Assembly: GCF_001632805.1 (NCBI RefSeq)
Contig: NZ_CP007220.1
Location: forward strand, 4,965,818 to 5,029,817
Length of the DNA stretch: 64,000 nt
Direction: 5' to 3'
Source: Mycobacteroides chelonae CCUG 47445
Lineage (GTDB): Bacteria > Actinomycetota > Actinomycetes > Mycobacteriales > Mycobacteriaceae
Positions 7,281 to 16,413 of the stretch are shown in pieces. The stretch's first letter is position 1. Each line of letters opens with the position of its first letter. Below the pieces are notes generated by a model that was given only the letters and a program-made list of their open reading frames with translations, was not told the origin of the DNA and did not search any database. The position numbers and the translations under genes were made by a program.

Positions 7281-9720
7281 CCGCCGGTGGCGCCGCCGGG
7301 CCCACCGGAATCGTCGTCGGCGGTCCCACCGGAATGGTGATACCCGGTGCGATCTCGATGGTCGGCTGGATGACCGTCACCTCGCCGCCACCGCCCGGCG
7401 CGGGCGCCGGCGGACCGTTCGGAGCCGGCGGCGGCGGCACGTAGACCGGCACACCGGCGTATCCGCCGATGGCGCCCGGCTTGGGGAAGGTCTCCTTGGT
7501 GGAGCCGTCCAACGCGCCATTCATGGTCTTCTGCCAGATATCCGACGGCAGTCCGGAGCCGTAAATCGGTCCACCCCAGCTGTTTCTGATCGGCTTGCCG
7601 TCGTCGGTCCCTATCCACACCGCGGTCGAGAGCGACGGGGTGAAGCCGACCATCCAGGCGTCCTTGTTGTCCTTGGTGTCGCCCAGCTGCGCGGTACCGG
7701 TCTTGGCGGCCGACTCTCGTCCACCCGCCAGGCCATGCCCGCGTGAGTAGGCTGCGATCGGTTTCATCGCCGAGATCGCGTTGTTCGCAACATCATCAGA
7801 GAAACGCTTCTCGCCCGTGTTGTCGGAGGAACCCGCGTCGAAAAGCACCTGGCCGTCCGCGTTCACGACCTTCTGGATGAAATGTGGCTTGCGGTAGGTC
7901 CCGGACGCCGCCAAGGTCGCGTACGCCGAGGCCATATCGATCACCCGTGTCTGGTACTGGCCCAGCACCACACCGTTATTCGGCGGACCGCCCTGACCGT
8001 CCTCGGACAGGGTGTGCGAGACACCGGGGAAGTTCTCGGCGATACCGGCGGCATGCGCGGCCGTAGCCACATCGTCGGGCCCGTTCTTCAGCTTCAGCAT
8101 GAGCCGGTAGAAGCTGGTGTTCAGCGAGCGCTTCAGCGCCTCGGCCACCGAACACGTTCCGCACGAAGCGTCTTCGCTGTTCTTGATGGTGATGCCCTGA
8201 TAGGTCAGCTCCGAGCTGTCCAGCTGGTAGCCCAGTCCGATTCCCTGCTGCAGCGCCGCCACCAAGGCGAACACCTTGAACGACGAACCGGTCTGCAGGC
8301 CCTGCTGCGCATAGTCCAGGCCCTGCGCGTTGGAGCCCCCGTAGTACGCCTTGACCGCACCTGTGCGCGGGTCCACGGACACCACCGCCGTTCGCAGGTC
8401 CGCGTTCTCGCCCTGCAAGGTGCTGTTGACCGCGTTCTCGGCGGCCTGCTGCGCCTTAGTGTCGATGGTCGTGGTGATCTGCAGGCCCTCGGTGTTCAAG
8501 GTCTGCTCGTCGATGTTGAACAGATCGGTGAGCTCGGCCATCACCTGACGTTTGATGAGGCCGTTGGGGCCCGTCGTCGCGTTCTGCGCCGCGGCTTGCT
8601 CGGGCGGCACCGTTGCCGGGTACACCTGCCCGGCCCGATCCTGGGCGGACAATGCGCCAATGGTGACCATGCCGTCGAGCACCCAGTTCCAGCGGTTTGT
8701 CGACTCGGGCAGATCCACCGCGGGATCCAGGCGCGACGGCCGTTGGATCAGCGCGGCCAACAAGGCACCCTCGGACACCGTGAGCTGTTCAACGGGCTTG
8801 TCGAAGTAGGCCTTCGACGCCGCCGAGATGCCATAGGCGCCACGTCCGAAATAGATGATGTTGAGGTAGGCCTCCAGCACCTGATCCTTGGACCAGGACT
8901 GCGACATCTTCGTGGAGATGACGATCTCTTTGGCCTTACGGGTCAGACCGCCGAGGCCGGCGCGCTGCGCACCCACCATCGCGTTCTTCACGTACTGCTG
9001 GGTGATCGTGGAACCACCCTGGGTATCGCCGCCGAACATGTTGTTCTTGACCGCGCGCAGCAGACCCGAGAAGGAGAAGCCCGGGTTGCCGTAGAAATCG
9101 CGATCCTCGGCGGCCATCACCGCCGCGCGCACGTGCTGGGGCACCTGGTCGATCTTGATGTCGACCCGGTTTCCGTCCGGTGGAACAACTTTGGCCAGTT
9201 CGGTGGTGCCGTCGCTGGCCAAGATGGTGGACACCTGACTGGTACGGATATCGCCCGGCTTCGGGATGTCTACCACCGAATACGCCAGTGCGAACGTCGC
9301 CAGCGGGATGACGATGGCCAACAGCACCAGGGCAATCATCACGCGACGGAAGATTTTCCAGCCGTTGCTCTTTCGCCTACGGCGACGCTGTGGCGGACGC
9401 GACGAACCACCCGGCCTGCTGGATGGGGGCGGCGGCTCATGTCCATTGCCCTCGTCATCACGTTCCAGCGCGGCGCGAGCCGCGGCCACGGCGTCCTCAT
9501 CGCGCCGGTACAGCGGCAGATCCTCGACGGGGTCGAGGATCGACGTCGGCCGATCGTCCATGCTGGGGGTGCGCGGTGAATCCGAGCCGCCGGAAGCTAC
9601 CGGATTCTGTCCGCCAACCACGCCGCCCTCACCCTGTGGCCTATTCACTGGCCGTCCGGGCACGAGTTGTTCGCTGACGTGGGGTGGTCCCCTTCGGCGC
9701 CGGGAGGGCGCCCATGACAT
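7252..9720 (-). CDS. ponA1: Bifunctional penicillin-binding protein PonA1
   Basis: Class A PBP that polymerises glycan strands and cross-links peptides. 822 residues from ATG 9720 (a GTG at 9648, overlapping the DUF5318 gene by 8 bases, is possible). A disordered cytoplasmic tail is followed by a membrane anchor near 127-150 (IALVLLAIVIPLATFALAYS). The GT51 domain has AAEDRDFY (catalytic Glu about 205) and GGSTITQQYVKN. The transpeptidase has TGSSFK (serine nucleophile), SLNTSF and KTGTAQ. The C-terminus is a proline-rich tail rich in PAP and PP repeats, as in other mycobacterial PonA1. Transcribed with the upstream DUF5318 gene and the downstream GT87 gene. Confidence 0.96.
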   Translation of the reverse strand: MSWAPSRRRRGPPHVSEQLVPGRPVNRPQGEGGVVGGQNPVASGGSDSPRTPSMDDRPTSILDPVEDLPLYRRDEDAVAAARAALERDDEGNGHEPPPPSSRPGGSSRPPQRRRRRKSNGWKIFRRVMIALVLLAIVIPLATFALAYSVVDIPKPGDIRTSQVSTILASDGTTELAKVVPPDGNRVDIKIDQVPQHVRAAVMAAEDRDFYGNPGFSFSGLLRAVKNNMFGGDTQGGSTITQQYVKNAMVGAQRAGLGGLTRKAKEIVISTKMSQSWSKDQVLEAYLNIIYFGRGAYGISAASKAYFDKPVEQLTVSEGALLAALIQRPSRLDPAVDLPESTNRWNWVLDGMVTIGALSAQDRAGQVYPATVPPEQAAAQNATTGPNGLIKRQVMAELTDLFNIDEQTLNTEGLQITTTIDTKAQQAAENAVNSTLQGENADLRTAVVSVDPRTGAVKAYYGGSNAQGLDYAQQGLQTGSSFKVFALVAALQQGIGLGYQLDSSELTYQGITIKNSEDASCGTCSVAEALKRSLNTSFYRLMLKLKNGPDDVATAAHAAGIAENFPGVSHTLSEDGQGGPPNNGVVLGQYQTRVIDMASAYATLAASGTYRKPHFIQKVVNADGQVLFDAGSSDNTGEKRFSDDVANNAISAMKPIAAYSRGHGLAGGRESAAKTGTAQLGDTKDNKDAWMVGFTPSLSTAVWIGTDDGKPIRNSWGGPIYGSGLPSDIWQKTMNGALDGSTKETFPKPGAIGGYAGVPVYVPPPPAPNGPPAPAPGGGGEVTVIQPTIEIAPGITIPVGPPTTIPVGPAAPPAGDAPPPPGQ

Positions 9721-10063
9721 ACGACTTCACCAAATGATTCCAACTGCAGGTCCGGCATACCTCGACAACGTGCACGGCGAACTCCGAGTACCGCGTGGCC
9801 AGCAGCACCAGTTCCTCGGCCGTACGGGCCGAGCCGGATACCGCGCCCAGATGCTCGCCGAAAACCCACGACACCAGCGTCAGTTGCTCCTTGCGACAGA
9901 TCGGGCAGACCACCGCACTCGATTTGCCGTGGAACTTGGCCGCACGGAGCAGATACGGGTTCGCGTCGCAGACTTCGGCCACGCCGGTACGCCCGGAATA
10001 GACCTCAGCCAGCAGGGATCGCCGCTTGAGCGCGTAATCCACCACCTGTCTCTGCAATCGCAC
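9641..10063 (-). CDS. DUF5318 protein with two CxxC pairs (Rv0049-like)
   Basis: 140 residues from GTG 10063. The frame stays open much further upstream, but protein-like sequence starts at VRLQRQVVDYALKRRS, which matches the conserved start in other mycobacteria. Two CxxC pairs (VVCPICRKE and EVCRTCSW) suggest a zinc ribbon. The conserved middle contains VSWVFGEHLGAVSGSARTAE. The role is unknown. Constant linkage to ponA1 points to a cell-envelope or replication-linked function. The stop overlaps the possible GTG start of ponA1, so the two are probably translationally coupled. Confidence 0.85.
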   Translation of the reverse strand: MRLQRQVVDYALKRRSLLAEVYSGRTGVAEVCDANPYLLRAAKFHGKSSAVVCPICRKEQLTLVSWVFGEHLGAVSGSARTAEELVLLATRYSEFAVHVVEVCRTCSWNHLVKSYVMGALPAPKGTTPRQRTTRARTASE

Positions 10064-10193
10064 GGTAACCAGAGTACGTCCGATTACGCGCTGGCCGAGC
10101 CCGGGCCACACAGACAGCACGTACTTTGCGAAGCCGATCTCTGTCCGCGTTCCGCTCGTTACGATGGGGCGGCTGTCAGGAAGAGGGGGACAT

Positions 10194-10568
10194 ATGACAT
10201 TCCGTCGACTATCACCGGTGCTCGGCGGCTTTGCGGCCTTGGCCGTCATCGCATCCGTAGCCATCGACCCTCCCGCGGCAACCGCCGCCCCACCGGTTGG
10301 CACCGGAAAGATTGTCGGAACGGCAGTCCTGAAAGTGATCGGCAGCGGGACGGCGACCGTGACCTGGAAAGAGAACGGCGGCGCGGCCCACGTCGAGAAG
10401 GATGCCGCGCTGCCCTGGGAGCACACCATCGACGTCGTCGAGGAAGCGAACTCCGAAGTCCGGGCCAGCGGGGCCGGTGCCACCGGCTGCACGATCACCA
10501 TGGGCGACATGCTGGTGTCGTTCAAGAGCGAGCCGAACCCGGTCTGCGAGTTCGCGTACTGGGGCTGA
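10194..10568 (+). CDS. Secreted MmpS-like protein
   Basis: 124 residues from the ATG at 10194, chosen because AAGAGGGGG lies just upstream. The N-terminus is a signal peptide (RRLSPVLGGFAALAVIASVA, cleavage near ATAA-A at about 31). The mature part (GTATVTWKENGG, ALPWEHTI, CTITMGDMLVSF, CEFAYWG) is beta-rich with two cysteines and resembles the extracellular domain of MmpS lipid-transport accessory proteins. MmpS proteins normally have an uncleaved anchor and an adjacent MmpL. Neither is present here. Divergent from the DUF5318 gene. Confidence 0.7.
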   Translation: MTFRRLSPVLGGFAALAVIASVAIDPPAATAAPPVGTGKIVGTAVLKVIGSGTATVTWKENGGAAHVEKDAALPWEHTIDVVEEANSEVRASGAGATGCTITMGDMLVSFKSEPNPVCEFAYWG

Positions 10569-10593
10569 CGCACCCGGGCCCCGAGGGACCGAG

Positions 10594-10620
10594 TCGCTCT
10601 ACGATTCCTCGCATGGCGAC
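10594..10620 (+). promoter_or_regulatory. Leaderless-type promoter of the first DUF1707 gene (copy 1 of a 27-bp repeat)
   Basis: TACGAT (10600-10605) fits the mycobacterial -10 pattern TANNNT and ends 7 bases before the ATG at 10613, so transcription would start at the A of the ATG. The 27 bases 10594-10620 recur exactly at 11408-11434 before the paralogue. Confidence 0.6.
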
Positions 10621-11398
10621 CCGTGCCAAGGATTCCGACCGAGACGTCACGTGCAAGGCGCTCGACGCCGCCTTCGGCGACGGCCAGCTCTCCTCGGAGG
10701 AACACCGTCAGCGGATCGCCGTCGCCACCCGTGCACAGACTCTCGGCGAGCTCAACGGCGTGGTCTCCGATCTGCAAATCGCCGCCCTCCCGGCCCAGGT
10801 ACCCATTCCCCCGCCGCAGCGGCGCCGCTGGCCGGCCATCGTCGTCACCGCTGTCGTTGCCGCCGCCCTCGGCGCCGGGGTGAGTGCCTATGTCACGCGG
10901 CCGGTGCCGCCGGACCCGGGGGCAGCCGCCGACGGCATCGCTCCCGTCATGATCGCCCCGACGAAGTTGTTCTCCGTCCCGGGACTGTCCGGCCTGCTGG
11001 ACCAGATGCGCGCAAAGTTCGGCGACACCGTCGGCATCGAACTGACGGTCCGCTCCAACAACGCGGCGCTGGTCCGCATCGAATCCACCGATCCGAACCT
11101 GCCCATCACGTACCCGTATCAGGGCGGGTTTCGTGATGGCGGCGCGATGCCCGGTACCTGGCGCAACGTTCGGATCGGAGACCTCAGCCGATTCGATCCG
11201 GTCAAAATCATCGGGGTTCTTCGTGGAGCACCCGACACCCTGAATGTGCCCGGCGCCGGCGAGGGCGGCACCGTCATGGTGATCAAGCCCAACGACGAGG
11301 GCGTCGACATCACCATCACCGTCTCGGAGCGGGACCGGACAGGGCGAATGGTCGTCGCGGGTAACGGCGAGCCCAAAGAGGTCGTGCCCGCATCCTGA
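10613..11398 (+). CDS. DUF1707 (SHOCT-like) membrane protein, copy 1
   Basis: 261 residues. The N-terminal DUF1707 domain (about 1-55: RAKDSDRDVTCKALDAAFGDGQLSSEEH) is a cytoplasmic helical module. One membrane helix (about 74-94) is followed by an extracellular domain of about 165 residues without a recognised family. The start at 10613 is chosen from domain conservation and the TANNNT box 7 bases upstream. There is no Shine-Dalgarno, in keeping with leaderless translation. It is a tandem paralogue of the next gene. Both occupy the Rv0048c position next to padR-ino1. The function is unknown. Confidence 0.85.
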   Translation: MATRAKDSDRDVTCKALDAAFGDGQLSSEEHRQRIAVATRAQTLGELNGVVSDLQIAALPAQVPIPPPQRRRWPAIVVTAVVAAALGAGVSAYVTRPVPPDPGAAADGIAPVMIAPTKLFSVPGLSGLLDQMRAKFGDTVGIELTVRSNNAALVRIESTDPNLPITYPYQGGFRDGGAMPGTWRNVRIGDLSRFDPVKIIGVLRGAPDTLNVPGAGEGGTVMVIKPNDEGVDITITVSERDRTGRMVVAGNGEPKEVVPAS

Positions 11399-11407
11399 CC
11401 ATCAAGA

Positions 11408-11434
11408 TCGCTCTACGATTCCTCGCATGGCGAC
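11408..11434 (+). promoter_or_regulatory. Leaderless-type promoter of the second DUF1707 gene (copy 2 of a 27-bp repeat)
   Basis: Identical to 10594-10620, with TACGAT 7 bases before ATG 11427. It starts 10 bases past the stop of the first gene, so the second gene can be transcribed separately under the same control. Confidence 0.6.
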
Positions 11435-12272
11435 AGGCACCCGGGCCAAGGACAGCGACCGCAACGACACCTGCAAGCTGCTCGACGACGCGCTGAGTGA
11501 CGGACAGCTGTCCATGGAGGAGCACCGCGAACGCGTTGCCTCGGCCACGACCGCCTCGACGCTGGGACAGCTCAGCTCGCTGGTCTCGGATCTGCAGAAC
11601 GCCAAAGCGGCCGCCCACATGCCGGTGCTGAAGGGTCCGCATCGCCCCTGGTGGCGACGGTGGTACGCGCCCGCCGGTGTGGCCGCCGCCCTGGTCCTCC
11701 TTGGTGTCCTCATCGGGTGGGGCGCCTACGGAAACACCAGCTCCCCGTTGGACTTCACCGCAGATCCCGGCGCGAAACCGGACGGGGTGGCACCCATCGT
11801 GCTGACCCCGCCACGCCAACTGATGTCACTCGGAGGTTTGACGGGACTGTTTGAGCAGATGCGCCAAAAATTCGGTGACACCACCGGATATGAGCTGAAC
11901 ATCTACGGGGAGTACGCCCTACTCACCCGACCCGATCCCGGCGAACCGCGCCGCACGCTGCGGTACCGCTACGAGGGCGGCTGGGACCATCCCGACGACT
12001 CGTCGGGCAGCCACGCCGACCGCACGGTTGACCTCGCGAAGTTCGACGTCAAGACCATCATCGGCATCATGCGCGGCGCGCCCGAGACCCTCGGTATCAA
12101 ACCGAGCGAGGTCAAGAACACGTACCTGTTCATCAAGCCGAGCGAGGACAAGACCGCACCGCCGGACACCGTTCAGATCGACATTTCGATCAGCGGCGAG
12201 TTCCAGAACGGCTCGATCTACGTCAATCCCGACGGCACACCCATTCGGACCATGTACCCCTCCGGGAACTAA
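11427..12272 (+). CDS. DUF1707 (SHOCT-like) membrane protein, copy 2
   Basis: 281 residues. Same plan as its neighbour: DUF1707 (GTRAKDSDRNDTCKLLDDAL), a membrane helix near 80-100 (AGVAAALVLLGVLIGWGAY) and an extracellular domain. The paralogues share GLFEQMRQKFGDT, the RGAPETL stretch and the ending pattern, so they arose by duplication. The extracellular halves have diverged far more than the cytoplasmic domain, which suggests different ligands with one signalling mode. The function is unknown. Confidence 0.85.
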   Translation: MATGTRAKDSDRNDTCKLLDDALSDGQLSMEEHRERVASATTASTLGQLSSLVSDLQNAKAAAHMPVLKGPHRPWWRRWYAPAGVAAALVLLGVLIGWGAYGNTSSPLDFTADPGAKPDGVAPIVLTPPRQLMSLGGLTGLFEQMRQKFGDTTGYELNIYGEYALLTRPDPGEPRRTLRYRYEGGWDHPDDSSGSHADRTVDLAKFDVKTIIGIMRGAPETLGIKPSEVKNTYLFIKPSEDKTAPPDTVQIDISISGEFQNGSIYVNPDGTPIRTMYPSGN

Positions 12273-12297
12273 ACCTCCCCCGTGTGGCGCCCGCATA

Positions 12298-12314
12298 TAT
12301 CGCGGCGATACTAT
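12298..12314 (+). promoter_or_regulatory. padR promoter with overlapping palindrome
   Basis: A -10 box TACTAT (12309-12314) overlaps the end of the palindrome TATCGC-G-GCGATA (12298-12310). This gives a leader of about 50 bases before padR. Autoregulation by PadR through this site is plausible but not shown. Known PadR sites often have ATGT/ACAT arms, which this lacks. Confidence 0.4.
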
Positions 12315-12373
12315 GACCCGATCGGTGCACGAGAGATGCTCCGGCGTCATATTCGGTGGTGGGAGGTGACTTC

Positions 12374-12919
12374 ATGCTCGAACTGGCCATCCTTGGCTTG
12401 CTGCTTGAATCACCCATGCACGGCTACGAGCTGCGCAAGCGCCTGACCGGCCTATTGGGCGCCTTTCGGGCGTTTTCGTACGGCTCGCTGTATCCGGCGC
12501 TACGCCGGATGCAGGCCGACGGGCTCATCGAAGAGGACTCTGCTCCGGCCGGGACCACGGTGCTGCTGCGCGGCAAGCGGGTCTATCGAATGACTGCCGC
12601 CGGCCGGGCCCGGTTCAGCGAGCTGGTGGCCGACACCGGCCCGCAGAACTACACCGACGACGGCTTCGGTGTGCACCTCGCGTTCTTCAACCGCACCCCG
12701 GCCGAGGCCCGGATGCGGATCCTCGAAGGCCGCCGCCGTCAGGTAGAGGAACGCCGGGAAGGGCTGCGTGAGGCCATCGCCCGGGCAAGTAGCTCGTTCG
12801 ATCGGTACACCAAGCAGCTGCACCAGCTTGGTCTGGAATCCAGCGAACGAGAAGTGAAGTGGCTCAACGACTTGATCGCCGCCGAGCGCACCGCGCAGGC
12901 ACGAGTCGACGAGCGTTAA
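12374..12919 (+). CDS. PadR-family transcriptional regulator
   Basis: 181 residues from ATG 12374, which has GGAGGT upstream. The winged HTH ([20 protein letters not shown], then [20 protein letters not shown]) is followed by a long C-terminal helical dimerisation arm (about 110-180, [19 protein letters not shown]). Counterpart of Rv0047c. It lies 29 bases upstream of ino1 on the same strand, so it probably controls inositol synthesis and itself. Confidence 0.92.
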   Translation: MLELAILGLLLESPMHGYELRKRLTGLLGAFRAFSYGSLYPALRRMQADGLIEEDSAPAGTTVLLRGKRVYRMTAAGRARFSELVADTGPQNYTDDGFGVHLAFFNRTPAEARMRILEGRRRQVEERREGLREAIARASSSFDRYTKQLHQLGLESSEREVKWLNDLIAAERTAQARVDER

Positions 12920-12948
12920 GTATGTCCATCGGTAAAGGAGAACCGTCC

Positions 12949-14040
12949 ATGTCCAACACATCATCTGAGGTGCGGGTCGCCATTGTCGGCGTCGGCAACT
13001 GCGCGTCCTCGCTGGTCCAGGGCGTGCAGTACTACCAGGATGCGGACGAGAACTCGAACGTGCCTGGCCTGATGCACGTCAAGTTCGGCCAGTACCACGT
13101 GCGCGACGTGAAGTTCGTCGCCGCCTTCGACGTGGACGCCAAGAAGGTCGGCTTCGACCTCTCCGAGGCGATTGCCGCCTCCGAGAACAACACCATCAAG
13201 ATCGCCGACGTGCCCCCGACCGATGTGATCGTGCAGCGCGGCCCGACCCTGGACGGCATCGGCAAGTACTACGCCGAGACCATCGAGGTCTCCGACTCGG
13301 ACCCTGTCGACGTCGTGAAGGTGCTGAAGGACAACAACGTTGACGTCCTGGTCTCCTACCTTCCGGTGGGTTCGGAAGAAGCCGACAAGTTCTACGCCCA
13401 GTGCGCCATCGACGCCAAGGTCGCGTTCGTCAACGCGCTGCCGGTGTTCATCGCCTCGGACCCAGTGTGGGCCAAGAAGTTCGAGGACGCCGGCGTCCCG
13501 ATCGTCGGCGATGACATCAAGAGCCAGGTGGGTGCCACCATCACCCACCGCGTGATGGCCAAGCTGTTCGAGGACCGCGGTGTCACCCTGGACCGCACCT
13601 ACCAGCTCAACGTCGGCGGCAACATGGACTTCAAGAACATGCTCGAGCGCGAGCGCCTGGAGTCCAAGAAGGTCTCCAAGACCCAGGCCGTGACGTCGAA
13701 CCTCAACGGCTCGCTGGCCGACAAGGTGTACGACAAGAACGTGCACATCGGCCCGTCCGACTACGTCGCGTGGCTCGATGACCGCAAGTGGGCCTATGTG
13801 CGCCTGGAAGGCCGTGCCTTTGGCGATGTGCCGCTGAACCTCGAATACAAGCTCGAAGTCTGGGACTCCCCCAACTCGGCCGGCATCATTATCGACGCGG
13901 TGCGTGCGGCGAAGATCGCGCTCGACCGCGGACTCGGTGGCCCGATTCTTCCGGCCTCGGCCTACCTGATGAAGAGCCCGCCGAAGCAACTCGCCGACGA
14001 CATCGCGCGCACCCAGCTGGAGCAGTTCATCGAAGGCTGA
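12949..14040 (+). CDS. ino1: Inositol-1-phosphate synthase
   Basis: Converts glucose 6-phosphate to myo-inositol 1-phosphate with NAD, the first step to phosphatidylinositol, PIMs, LAM and mycothiol. 363 residues from ATG 12949 behind AAAGGAG. The NAD-binding motif [18 protein letters not shown] is near residues 8-25. The conserved core has [33 protein letters not shown] and [11 protein letters not shown]. Cotranscription with padR is likely. A strong terminator follows. Confidence 0.97.
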   Translation: MSNTSSEVRVAIVGVGNCASSLVQGVQYYQDADENSNVPGLMHVKFGQYHVRDVKFVAAFDVDAKKVGFDLSEAIAASENNTIKIADVPPTDVIVQRGPTLDGIGKYYAETIEVSDSDPVDVVKVLKDNNVDVLVSYLPVGSEEADKFYAQCAIDAKVAFVNALPVFIASDPVWAKKFEDAGVPIVGDDIKSQVGATITHRVMAKLFEDRGVTLDRTYQLNVGGNMDFKNMLERERLESKKVSKTQAVTSNLNGSLADKVYDKNVHIGPSDYVAWLDDRKWAYVRLEGRAFGDVPLNLEYKLEVWDSPNSAGIIIDAVRAAKIALDRGLGGPILPASAYLMKSPPKQLADDIARTQLEQFIEG

Positions 14041-14060
14041 GCCTGTTTCGTCGTTCTACC

Positions 14061-14094
14061 CACCGAGGGCACACCGTCAGGTGTGCCCTCGGTG
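14061..14094 (+). terminator. Strong intrinsic terminator of ino1
   Basis: Perfect 15-base arms CACCGAGGGCACACC (14061-14075) and GGTGTGCCCTCGGTG (14080-14094) with a GTCA loop, followed by TTATTTGTT. The stop codon of the convergent gene begins right after the stem, so the element probably serves both directions. Confidence 0.9.
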
Positions 14095-14925
14095 TTATTT
14101 GTTGGCCCGCCACCGATTCGCGACTGCGGCTAGCTGATCGAGCGCGGCAAGGGTCTCGTCCTCGCGCAACGGATCCAGATGAAAGAGCACACGCTCCACG
14201 CCGGCATCCAGATATGCGGCGGCAGCCCGCTCCCCGGACACACCGCTCACACCGACCGGCAGATCCGCGCGTCCCTGCTCGGCGAACCGGCGGCGCGCCA
14301 CCCGCACATCCTCGGGGGTAGACGTCGCCGCGTACGGCAACCACCCATCACCCAACCGCACCGCCCGTGATTGAGCGGCCCGGCTCGGACCACCCACGTA
14401 CACCGGAATGGGCGTCGGTGGACGCGGGCTCGCGGCGACGGGCCCGAAATCGAGGTGCTCGCCATGGAATTCCGCCACATCCTCGGTCCACAGCTGCTTG
14501 AGGGCGACCAATTGTTCGTCGAGTTTCGCACCGCGCAGCGTCGGATCGGTGCCGTGGTTGCGCAGCTCGCCCAGATTCCATCCGACGCCGACTCCCAGCA
14601 CGGCGCGGCCACCCGACAGTGTCGCCAGCGTCGCCCAGGCCTTGGCGGTGTGCAGCACATCGCGCTGAGGTAGCAGCGCGACCCCGGACCCGACCACCAA
14701 ATGCTCGGTGGCCGCGGCGGCGTAGGCGAGCACCACCGGAAGATCTCGTATCAACGGGAGCCGCGCCCGGAACTCCGGATCGATGTCATCGGGCGTGTCG
14801 ACCGGAAAGTAGGAATGGTCGTCGAAGAGCAGCCAGTCGAAGCCCCGCTCCTCGACAGCGCGAGCGAGCACGTCGGGGGCCACGTATCCGTCGGCCGATG
14901 AGGTAGAGATACCGAAGCCGGTCAT
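14095..14925 (-). CDS. LLM-class F420-dependent oxidoreductase
   Basis: 276 residues from ATG 14925 behind GGAGGT (TCCTGGAGGTCATG). The frame is open further upstream, but only as antisense to the permease. Luciferase-like TIM barrel: FDWLLFDDHSYFP, VGSGVALLPQRD, RAVLGVGVGWNLGEL (about 107-121) and a C-terminal YLDAGVERVLFHL. Such enzymes in mycobacteria usually use F420 rather than FMN. The substrate is unknown. Its strand is opposite to what a simple inversion of Rv0044c would give, so it may not be that orthologue. Confidence 0.88.
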   Translation of the reverse strand: MTGFGISTSSADGYVAPDVLARAVEERGFDWLLFDDHSYFPVDTPDDIDPEFRARLPLIRDLPVVLAYAAAATEHLVVGSGVALLPQRDVLHTAKAWATLATLSGGRAVLGVGVGWNLGELRNHGTDPTLRGAKLDEQLVALKQLWTEDVAEFHGEHLDFGPVAASPRPPTPIPVYVGGPSRAAQSRAVRLGDGWLPYAATSTPEDVRVARRRFAEQGRADLPVGVSGVSGERAAAAYLDAGVERVLFHLDPLREDETLAALDQLAAVANRWRANK

Positions 14926-15027
14926 GACCTCCAGGAACCACCCGGGCGCCACCGAAATTCCTGGCAACGCGCTGCACGATCTGATTGCGGGGTGCAACAT
15001 CGACCTACCCGGCTGTAAGGAGAATCC

Positions 15028-16413
15028 ATGGCGACCACGGAATCGTCCAGCGAGGGCGGCCTGCAGCATTCGTTGCAGAAGCGCCACCTGACGATGATCG
15101 CGATCGGTGGCGTCATCGGCGCCGGCCTGTTCGTGGGGTCCGGTGCGACGATCAAGGCGGCTGGCCCGGCGGCCTTCCTCACCTATGCCATCACCGGTGT
15201 GCTCATCGTGCTGGTGATGCGCATGCTCGGCGAGATGGCCGTGGCGAATCCGTCGACGGGCTCCTTCGCCGACTACAGCCGCCGCGCCCTCGGCGACTGG
15301 GCAGGATTCTCTGTCGGCTGGCTCTACTGGTACTTCTGGGTAATCGTCGTGGGGTTCGAGGCAGTCGCCGGCGGCAAGATCGTCCAAGATTGGTGGCCGC
15401 ACTTTCCGTTGTGGCTCATCGCTCTTGTCCTCATGGTGGCCATGACCGCCACCAACCTCTTCTCGGTGCGGTCCTACGGCGAGTTCGAATACTGGTTCGC
15501 CAGTGTGAAAGTACTTGCCATCATTGCATTTCTCGTCCTCGGCACGATGTTCGTACTGGGCTGGTGGCCGGGTAAGCACATGGACTTCTCCAACCTCACC
15601 AAGAGCGGGTTCGCTCCCAATGGCACCGGTGCGATCTTCTCCGCCATCGTGGTCGTGGTGTTTTCGATGGTCGGCCCGGAAATCGCGACCATCGCGGCCG
15701 CCGAATCCAAGGACCCCGCGCGGGCCATCAGCAGGGCCACCAACTCGGTCATCTACCGAATCGGGCTCTTCTTCGTGGGCTCCATCTTCCTGATCGCGGT
15801 GATCGTGCCGTGGGATAGCCCCACTCTGGGCACCTCGCCCTTCGTCACCGCATTCAAGACCATGGGAATTCCGCACGCCGACAACATCATGCGGATAGTC
15901 GTGCTTACCGCCGTGTTGTCCTGTCTCAACTCGGCGATGTACACCGCCTCCCGCATGCTGTTCGTCTTGGCAGGCCGGGGCGAGGCACCGCGCAGCTGGC
16001 TGCGCGTCAACTCGCGCGGTGTTCCCGTGCACGCCATCTTGGCGTCCTCATTCATCGGATTCGTCTGCGTGGTGCTGGCATACGTCGCCGAAGATACCGT
16101 CTTTCTCTTCCTGCTCAACTCCTCCGGCGCGGTAATCCTGTTTGTGTACTTCATGATTGCGGTATCGCAGCTGGTACTCAGGCCCCGCACACCCCCGGAG
16201 AAGCTGATCGTCAAGATGTGGGGTTATCCGGTGTTGACGATCCTCACCGCCGGTGCGATCGTCGCGATTCTGGTCGCGATGGGCTTTCAGGACGGCACCC
16301 GCTCGCAGCTGTGGACCAGCCTGCTGTCCTGGGCGGTGATCCTCCTCGCCTTCGTGGCACTCCGGCTGACCCGGCGCCGCGCACCGGTGCCCGACGAACC
16401 GGTTACCCGGTAA
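15028..16413 (+). CDS. APC-superfamily amino acid permease (GABA permease-like)
   Basis: 461 residues and about 12 membrane helices. Amino acid/proton symporter of the AAT type. N-terminal LQKRHLTMIAIGGVIGAGLF with GSGATIKAAGPAA (helix 1 unwound substrate site) and AFSMVGPEI-like FSMVGPEIATIAAAES in helix 6 mark the GabP/AroP family. TAAGGAG lies upstream of ATG 15028. It stands alone, convergent with the kinase gene by a short overlap of 11 bases. Substrate specificity cannot be told from sequence. Confidence 0.92.
   Translation: MATTESSSEGGLQHSLQKRHLTMIAIGGVIGAGLFVGSGATIKAAGPAAFLTYAITGVLIVLVMRMLGEMAVANPSTGSFADYSRRALGDWAGFSVGWLYWYFWVIVVGFEAVAGGKIVQDWWPHFPLWLIALVLMVAMTATNLFSVRSYGEFEYWFASVKVLAIIAFLVLGTMFVLGWWPGKHMDFSNLTKSGFAPNGTGAIFSAIVVVVFSMVGPEIATIAAAESKDPARAISRATNSVIYRIGLFFVGSIFLIAVIVPWDSPTLGTSPFVTAFKTMGIPHADNIMRIVVLTAVLSCLNSAMYTASRMLFVLAGRGEAPRSWLRVNSRGVPVHAILASSFIGFVCVVLAYVAEDTVFLFLLNSSGAVILFVYFMIAVSQLVLRPRTPPEKLIVKMWGYPVLTILTAGAIVAILVAMGFQDGTRSQLWTSLLSWAVILLAFVALRLTRRRAPVPDEPVTR

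Noticed and set aside
7882..9579. 565-codon frame antisense to ponA1
   Set aside because: High-GC shadow frame; all PBP motifs are on the minus strand.
14926..16032. Upstream extension of the LLM oxidoreductase frame (about 370 codons)
   Set aside because: It is antisense to the permease; the true start is at 14925 behind GGAGGT.
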